Shown here: positions 59,260 through 64,000 of the stretch, piece by piece
How positions within the stretch are numbered: position 1 is the first letter of the stretch
How the letters are laid out: each line of letters opens with the position of its first letter
Program-made: the position numbers and the translations under genes
The notes under the pieces: generated by a model
Databases searched by the model: none
Seen by the model: only the letters and a program-made list of their open reading frames with translations
What the model was told of the DNA's origin: nothing
Assembly (NCBI GenBank): GCA_016794425.1
Contig: JAEUHR010000030.1
Span: 1-64,000 of the forward strand
Source of the DNA: Planctomycetota bacterium
GTDB taxonomy: Bacteria; Planctomycetota; UBA1135; UBA2386
DNA length: 64,000 nt
Direction: 5' to 3'

Positions 59260-59982
59260 ATGAGCGAGCCCGAAGGTAGTCCGGTCTTCAACCCGCGCAT
59301 GCACCAGGGCGGCAAGCTGTCGTTCCGCAGCCGCGTGCAGGACGGCGCCGACGACCCCGGTGAGTTCCTGGTGCTCGGCGGCAAGAACCCGCCGCCGCTC
59401 GACCAGCTGGTGCCGCGCGGCTTCGCCGACGTCGAGATCGAGATCGGGCCCGGCAAAGGCGCGTTCGTGCTGGCGGCCACCGCGGCGAAACCGGACACGT
59501 TCCTGCTCGGCATCGAGGCGGCGCCGGGCTACGCGAGCCTCGCCGCGACGAAGCTGCGCCAGAGCGGCCGCCGCAACGGCCTGTTCCTGGTCGACAACGG
59601 CAAGCTCTACCTCGAGGACCGCGTGCCGGCCGGCGCGCTGGCGGCGGTGCACGTCTACTACCCGGACCCCTGGCCGAAGCGCCGCCACAAGGGCCGACGG
59701 TTCTTCACCGACGACGTGCCGGCGGTGCTGGCGCGCGTGCTGCGGCCGGGCGGCTGCTGCTACGTCGCGACCGACAACGCCGCCTACGCCGGCCAGATCG
59801 TGCGCGTGCTCGGCGCCAGCAGCCTGTTCGTGCGCGAGGAGGCCGAGGAGGCACGCGTCGCGGCGCTCGGCGAAGGCCACGCGTTCTCGCCGACGAACTT
59901 CGAACGCAAGTACCGCGAGGAGGGCCGCGTGCTGCGCCGCTACGCGTTCCGCAAGTCGGCCGCCGGGAGCCCGGCGCGATGA
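59260..59982 (+). CDS. trmB: tRNA (guanine46-N7)-methyltransferase
   Basis: This 240-residue SAM-dependent enzyme makes m7G46 in tRNA. The SAM loop is VEIEIGPGKGAFVLA. The family motif YYPDPWPKRRHKGRRF contains the catalytic Asp and basic RNA-contact residues. TNFERKYREEG is the C-terminal specificity motif. The ATG at 59260 was preferred over the ATG at 59245, because TATGCT at the earlier site could itself be a -10 element. It overlaps the Rieske gene by ATGA. Confidence 0.94.
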   Translation: MSEPEGSPVFNPRMHQGGKLSFRSRVQDGADDPGEFLVLGGKNPPPLDQLVPRGFADVEIEIGPGKGAFVLAATAAKPDTFLLGIEAAPGYASLAATKLRQSGRRNGLFLVDNGKLYLEDRVPAGALAAVHVYYPDPWPKRRHKGRRFFTDDVPAVLARVLRPGGCCYVATDNAAYAGQIVRVLGASSLFVREEAEEARVAALGEGHAFSPTNFERKYREEGRVLRRYAFRKSAAGSPAR

Positions 59983-60305
59983 CCTGGGTCGACGTCGGCG
60001 CGATCGCCGACCTGAAGTTCACGCCGGGCGCGCCGGTGCGCGTGCACGATCGCTGGATCGCGATCTTCCGCCTCGACCGCGACTGGTGCGCGATCGACAA
60101 CGCCTGCCCGCACGCCAGCGCGCCGCTGTGCGACGGCACCGTGCTGGACGGCAAGGTGGTCTGCTTCCTGCACTGCTGGGAGTTCGATCTGCGGACCGGC
60201 GCCTGCGACGTCGGCCCGCAGTGGAACGTGCGCACCTATCCGGTGCGGGAACAGGACGGCCGCCTCGCGGTCGACTGGCCCGACGCGGCGCCGAAGCCGG
60301 CCTGA
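59979..60305 (+). CDS. Rieske [2Fe-2S] protein, NirD-like small subunit type
   Basis: This 108-residue protein carries a Rieske cluster motif, Cys43-x-His45 (ACPHASAPLCDG) and Cys62-x2-His65 (VCFLHCWEFD). It is soluble and has the size of nitrite reductase small subunits and of Rieske ferredoxins of ring-hydroxylating systems. No partner oxidoreductase lies nearby. The ATG overlaps the trmB stop (ATGA). It converges on a small unknown gene. Confidence 0.88.
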   Translation: MTWVDVGAIADLKFTPGAPVRVHDRWIAIFRLDRDWCAIDNACPHASAPLCDGTVLDGKVVCFLHCWEFDLRTGACDVGPQWNVRTYPVREQDGRLAVDWPDAAPKPA

Positions 60306-60308
60306 CGC

Positions 60309-60632
60309 TCAGCGCTCGGCCGCGGCGACGTCGGCGGCGGCGCGCAGCTCGCGGCCGTCGCGCAGCCGCCAGACCGCGGTGCCGTCCGGAGCGCGGTGCA
60401 CCGCGACCACCAGCGCCTGCAGTTCGGGCCACGGGCACGGCAGCATGCCGACAGCGTCGACGGCGTAGCGCCCGTCGCCCGCCCGCAGCGACACCGGCAG
60501 CACGATCGGCTCGGCTGGCGCGGCAGGCGCGGCCGGCGCGCACAGGAACGGATTGCCGCCGGCGAGCGCCAGCAGCAGCACACCGAGCGCGAGCGCGATG
60601 CAGGTCTTCTCGTGCATGCGAGGACGCGCCAT
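60309..60632 (-). CDS. Small hypothetical secreted protein
   Basis: This 107-residue protein has a signal-like segment (CIALALGVLLLALAGGNPFL), then an Ala/Pro stretch and a short alpha/beta region (LQALVVAVHRAPDGTAVWRL). An ATG at 60617 is an alternative start. It is expressed towards the convergent Rieske gene. No family is recognised, and its reality rests on the signal peptide and codon usage. Confidence 0.5.
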   Translation of the reverse strand: MARPRMHEKTCIALALGVLLLALAGGNPFLCAPAAPAAPAEPIVLPVSLRAGDGRYAVDAVGMLPCPWPELQALVVAVHRAPDGTAVWRLRDGRELRAAADVAAAER

Positions 60633-60759
60633 CTACGCATCTCCGCGACCTGCTGGCCACCCTTTTCCTGCCGCCGGTGCCACGGCCGCATTCGCGCCTT
60701 CCCCGGGCCGGCGCCGGTGCCTAGGATCCCGCGCTTTCGCCACGCCGAGACGACGCGCC

Positions 60760-62253
60760 GTGACCGACGGGATCGCCAAAGACCGACTCGAGAAGCTCCA
60801 GGCGCTGCGCAGCGCCGGCCAGGATCCGTTCCCCGCCCGCGTGCCGCGCGGCCAGCCGATCGCCACCGTGCTCGACGACTTCGCGTCGCGCCACGGCCAA
60901 TCGGTGACGTTGTGCGGCCGGCTGGGCCAGATCCGCGACTTCGGCAAACTGCGCTTCTCCCACCTGCAGGACCGGTCGGGTTCGATCCAGGTCGGCTTCC
61001 AGCGCGAACGGCTGGCCACGTTCTGGCCCGAGCGCCGGCGCGTCGAGAGCAACGACCTGGTCAGCGTCACCGGCGAACTCGGCACGACGCAGAAGGGCGA
61101 GCCGACGCTGTGGGCGACCGACGTCGTGCTGGCCAGCAAGGCGCTGCGGCCGGCGCCCGAGAAGTGGCACGGCCTGCAGGACACCGAACAGCGCTACCGG
61201 ATGCGCTACGTCGACCTGTTCGCGAACACCGACGTGCGCGCGGTGTTCGCGCAGCGGTCGCGGATCGTGCGCGAGGTGCGCGCCTACTTCGACTCGCTCG
61301 GCTACCTCGAAGTCGAGACGCCGATCCTGCAGCCGATCTTCGGCGGCGCCGCCGCGCGGCCGTTCGCGACCCACCACAACGCGCTCGACATGGAGCTCTA
61401 CCTGCGCATCGCGCCGGAGCTCTACCTGAAGCGCCTGTTGGTCGGCGGCATGGAACGCGTCTACGAGATCGGCCGCGTGTTCCGCAACGAAGGCGTCAGC
61501 ACGCGGCACAACCCCGAGTTCACGATGCTCGAGAGCTACGAGGCGTGGGCCGACTACCGCGACGTGATGGACCGCGTCGAAGGACTGTTCGCCCACCTCG
61601 TCGCCAAGGTGCTCGGTGGCAACGGCACGGTCGCGTTCCGCGGCCGCGACTACGACCTGACGCCGCCGTTCCAGAAGGCGCGCTACCTGGACCTGTTCGC
61701 GCAGCAGAACCCCGGCGTCGACTGGTTCGACGACGCGGCCGTGCGCCGGCGCGCACGCGAACTCGGCCTGCCGCACGACGGCATCGCGCCGCACACGCTG
61801 GCCAACGACGTGTTCGAGGCGACCGTCGAGGAGACGCTGCAGGGGCCGGTGTTCGTGCACGACTACCCGGTGGCGATCAGCCCGTTGGCGAAACGGCTGA
61901 CCAGCGACCCGCGCGTCACCGAACGCTTCGAGCTGTTCGTCGCCGGCATGGAGCTCGGCAACGCGTTCAGCGAACTGAACGACCCGATCGACCAGGAGCA
62001 ACGCTTCGTCGAGCAGGTCGCGCACAAGAACGACGAGACGCCCGGCGAGGTCGACGTCGACTACGTGACCGCGCTGGAGTTCGGCATGCCGCCGGCCGGC
62101 GGCCTCGGCATCGGCATCGACCGGCTCTGCATGCTGCTGTGCGGCGCGGCGTCGATCCGCGACGTCGTGCTGTTCCCGCTGCTGCGGCGCGTCGATCCGG
62201 ACGCGGCCGCCGACGCCGCGGCGACTGGCCCAGGGACTGCCTCCGAGTCGTGA
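60760..62253 (+). CDS. lysS: Lysyl-tRNA synthetase, class II
   Basis: This 497-residue enzyme charges tRNA-Lys. The N-terminal OB fold covers about 40-140 (VTLCGRLGQIRDFGKLRFSH). The class II core has RSRIVREVRAYFDSLGYLEV (motif 1), YEIGRVFRNEGVSTRHNPEF (motif 2) and GGLGIGIDRLCMLL (motif 3). The Ala/Asp-rich C-terminal tail is a local extension. The start is a GTG at 60760, with TAGGAT at 60722-60727 upstream. The permease gene overlaps it by GTGA. Confidence 0.96.
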   Translation: MTDGIAKDRLEKLQALRSAGQDPFPARVPRGQPIATVLDDFASRHGQSVTLCGRLGQIRDFGKLRFSHLQDRSGSIQVGFQRERLATFWPERRRVESNDLVSVTGELGTTQKGEPTLWATDVVLASKALRPAPEKWHGLQDTEQRYRMRYVDLFANTDVRAVFAQRSRIVREVRAYFDSLGYLEVETPILQPIFGGAAARPFATHHNALDMELYLRIAPELYLKRLLVGGMERVYEIGRVFRNEGVSTRHNPEFTMLESYEAWADYRDVMDRVEGLFAHLVAKVLGGNGTVAFRGRDYDLTPPFQKARYLDLFAQQNPGVDWFDDAAVRRRARELGLPHDGIAPHTLANDVFEATVEETLQGPVFVHDYPVAISPLAKRLTSDPRVTERFELFVAGMELGNAFSELNDPIDQEQRFVEQVAHKNDETPGEVDVDYVTALEFGMPPAGGLGIGIDRLCMLLCGAASIRDVVLFPLLRRVDPDAAADAAATGPGTASES

Positions 62254-63737
62254 TCGCCGCGTTCAGCCCGTTCGTCGCGCTGCGCTACCTGCTGGCGCGC
62301 CGCATCAGCCTGCTGGCGATGCTCGGCGTGACGTTCGCGGTCTGGTCGATGATCCTGGTCAACAGCGTGTTCACCGGCTTCGTCGGCGAGATCCGCGCCG
62401 ACGTGCGGCGCGGCACCGCCGAACTGCTGCTGACCGACCTGCCGCTCGACACCGGCTACGAACCGCTGCGCGCGGCGCTCGAAGCGGACCCAGCCGTCGC
62501 CGCGACCGCGCCGCGGCTGCGCCACCACGGCCTGCTGCAGCCGCTGCGCACGCCGACCGGCCGCGGACCGGCCGCGGCGGCGGCGGAACTGCAGTTCGAC
62601 CACACCGAGTCCGGCTTCGCGCTGCTGCTCGGCATCGACCCGCTGCGCGAGGGCGAGGTCACGCCGCTGCGGCAGTGGCTCGAACGGTCGACCGAGGTGT
62701 TCGCCGTGCACGGCGCCGCGCTGGAACCGTCGCGCGTGCTCGACGAACCCGATCCGGCGCGCCGCGAACAGCTGCTGGTGCCCGACGAGGTCGAGTGGCT
62801 GGCGCGCCGCCGCGCGGGCCTGCGCGTCGACCACGCGCGCACCGCCCACCACAGCACCTGGCCCGGCGTGCTGCTGGGCTGGCGCCGCGCCTACCACATG
62901 GGCTGGCTGCGCGAAGGCGACGCGTTCGACCTGCTGACCGCCGCCAGTGTGCCGACCGCCGACGGCGGCGCGCGCATGACGACGTTCCGCGCGCGCATGG
63001 CGTTCGCCGGCTGGTTCGCGACCGGCTACCGCTCGTTCGACGAGAACACGGTGCTGGTGCCGATCGAGACCCTGCGCACGATCCTCGGCCACGACCGCGC
63101 CGACCCGCAGGGCATCGACCTCGTCACCGACGTCGCGATCCGGCTGCAGCCGGACCTGGCGCCGCGCGACGCCGCCGCGGCGGTGCGGCGGCTCGAGGAC
63201 CGCGCCCAGGCCGCGCTGCCGCCGGGCAGCCCGCCGTGCCGCGTACTCGACTGGCAGCAGCAGAACATCGTGTTCCTCGGCGCCGTCGCGACCGAGCAGG
63301 CGATGATGCAGTTCGTGCTGTTCGTCGTGATGCTGGTCGCGGCGTTCGTGATCTACGCGGTGCTGCACATGATGGTCGTGCAGAAGTGGAAGGACGTCGG
63401 CATCCTGGCGTCGCTCGGCGGCACGCCGCGCGCGATCGGCGCCGTGTTCGTGCTGTGCGGCCTCGTCACCGGCACGCTGGGCAGTGCGCTGGGCACCGGG
63501 CTCGGCGTACTGTCGGCGCAGAACCTGAACACCGTCAACGACTGGCTGTTCGCGACCTGCGGCGTCGAACTGTTCCCGCGCTCGCTGTTCGACCTGCAGC
63601 AGGTGCCGGTGCGGCTCGAGACCTCGTGGCTGCTGCTGGTCGCGATCGCCGCGATCGCGCTGTCGCTGCTGGTCGCGCTGCTGCCGGCACGCAAGGCGGC
63701 ACGCATGAACCCCGTCCAGGCCCTGGCCCACGAATGA
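62250..63737 (+). CDS. LolC/LolE-family lipoprotein-releasing ABC transporter permease
   Basis: This 495-residue protein has an N-terminal span (LLAMLGVTFAVWSMILVNSV) and a long periplasmic domain (about 50-345). Three C-terminal spans follow (QFVLFVVMLVAAFVIYAVLH, GAVFVLCGLVTGTLGSALGT, WLLLVAIAAIALSLLVALLP), ending in the coupling-type tail ARKAARMNPVQALAHE. It is larger than E. coli LolC (about 400 residues) because of the periplasmic part. With the ATPase next to it, it should release lipoproteins from the inner membrane. The GTG overlaps lysS. Confidence 0.88.
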   Translation: MIAAFSPFVALRYLLARRISLLAMLGVTFAVWSMILVNSVFTGFVGEIRADVRRGTAELLLTDLPLDTGYEPLRAALEADPAVAATAPRLRHHGLLQPLRTPTGRGPAAAAAELQFDHTESGFALLLGIDPLREGEVTPLRQWLERSTEVFAVHGAALEPSRVLDEPDPARREQLLVPDEVEWLARRRAGLRVDHARTAHHSTWPGVLLGWRRAYHMGWLREGDAFDLLTAASVPTADGGARMTTFRARMAFAGWFATGYRSFDENTVLVPIETLRTILGHDRADPQGIDLVTDVAIRLQPDLAPRDAAAAVRRLEDRAQAALPPGSPPCRVLDWQQQNIVFLGAVATEQAMMQFVLFVVMLVAAFVIYAVLHMMVVQKWKDVGILASLGGTPRAIGAVFVLCGLVTGTLGSALGTGLGVLSAQNLNTVNDWLFATCGVELFPRSLFDLQQVPVRLETSWLLLVAIAAIALSLLVALLPARKAARMNPVQALAHE

Positions 63738-64000
63738 GCACGCCCGTCCTCGCCGCCCACGCCGTCACCAAGCACTACCGCCTCGGAAAACGCGAGATCC
63801 CGGTGCTGCGCGGCGTCGACCTGACCCTGCAGGCCGGCGAACGCCTCGCGCTGCTCGGCGCGTCGGGCGCCGGCAAGTCGACGCTGCTGCACGTGCTCGG
63901 CCTGCTGGACCAGCCGACGTCGGGCCAGGTGTGCTTCGACGGCCGCCCGGTGCACGACCTGCCGATCGCCGAGCGCGCCCGACTGCGGCACGCGCACACC
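63734..64000 (+). CDS. lolD: LolD-type ABC transporter ATP-binding protein, N-terminal part
   Basis: Eighty-nine codons are visible before the window ends. The Walker A motif LLGASGAGKSTLL is preceded by VLRGVDLTLQAGERLAL and followed by HVLGLLDQPTSGQV, all typical of the LolD/MacB ATPases. The ATG overlaps the stop of the permease gene (ATGA at 63734-63737), so it is coupled to its membrane partner. The remainder, with Walker B and the signature motif, lies outside the window. Confidence 0.9.
   Translation, partial: MSTPVLAAHAVTKHYRLGKREIPVLRGVDLTLQAGERLALLGASGAGKSTLLHVLGLLDQPTSGQVCFDGRPVHDLPIAERARLRHAHT

Overview
The window is a GC-rich bacterial chromosome segment, packed with genes on both strands and ending in genes cut by the window edge on both sides. 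The most likely source is a Planctomycetota-type lineage. The reasons are inference from gene content: many secreted proteins known mainly from that phylum (two alpha/alpha-toroid prenyltransferase-like proteins, a DUF6268-like beta-barrel, a HEAT+VWA protein, an SUMF1-like lipoprotein), an FHA-kinase with one membrane span, and an anti-sigma factor fused to a very large extracellular part. OmpA, Lol-type export genes, M50 and outer-membrane-type proteins indicate a cell with an outer membrane. There are no rRNAs, tRNAs, insertion sequences, CRISPR arrays or phage genes that I can support, so this reads as stable core chromosome, not an island.

Layout. 1-5.1 kb: Uma2 fragment, alpha/beta hydrolase and an S9 dipeptidyl peptidase on the minus strand, then a plus-strand secreted toroid protein. 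5.1-15.2 kb: minus-strand genes, including two unknowns, a tightly coupled four-gene operon (TIGR03546/TIGR03545-type fusion, YceH, TIM-barrel-like protein, alkaline-phosphatase-family enzyme) and an ECF sigma/giant anti-sigma pair. 15.4-18.3 kb: a degenerate HAD phosphatase converging on the glycolytic gap-pgk pair. 18.3-24.2 kb: tilS, an FHA-Ser/Thr kinase, DUF167, a PNP homologue with altered active site and purN. 24.2-32.5 kb: membrane zinc protease, pirin, a second toroid protein, an outer-membrane protein, arginase, SAM hydrolase, phosphomannomutase and threonine aldolase. 32.5-36 kb: MFS transporter, HEAT-VWA protein and a zinc-ribbon protein. 36-44.5 kb: a proline-rich membrane protein, selB, a coiled-coil zinc-ribbon protein, and rpoD-dnaG. 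44.9-50.3 kb: an ompA/SUMF1-like/rsmA operon, a membrane-anchored HTH protein, a lipase and miaE. 50.3-58.6 kb: a 1210-residue lipoprotein of unknown function, an MBL hydrolase, an M50 protease, a Fpg glycosylase and an esterase. 58.6-64 kb: ppa, trmB, a Rieske protein, lysS and the start of a lolCD-type lipoprotein exporter.

How the parts work together. Housekeeping dominates: transcription (rpoD), replication priming (dnaG), translation fidelity and RNA modification (tilS, trmB, rsmA, miaE, lysS, selB), glycolysis (gap, pgk) and nucleotide metabolism (purN, PNP homologue, ppa). The second theme is the cell envelope: lipoproteins, secreted hydrolases, proteases and the Lol exporter. Ten gene pairs overlap by the four bases of an ATGA or GTGA stop/start, so translational coupling is the rule. 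Gaps between convergent genes often hold GC-rich hairpins that take in the stop codons, and several gene starts are preceded by a TAGACT-like hexamer at short range. The best candidates for something undescribed are the catalytically altered HAD and PNP homologues, the fused TIGR03546-TIGR03545 protein in its coupled operon, the anti-sigma factor with a giant external sensor, and the 1210-residue lipoprotein cluster. I did not find a clear new defence or mobile system.
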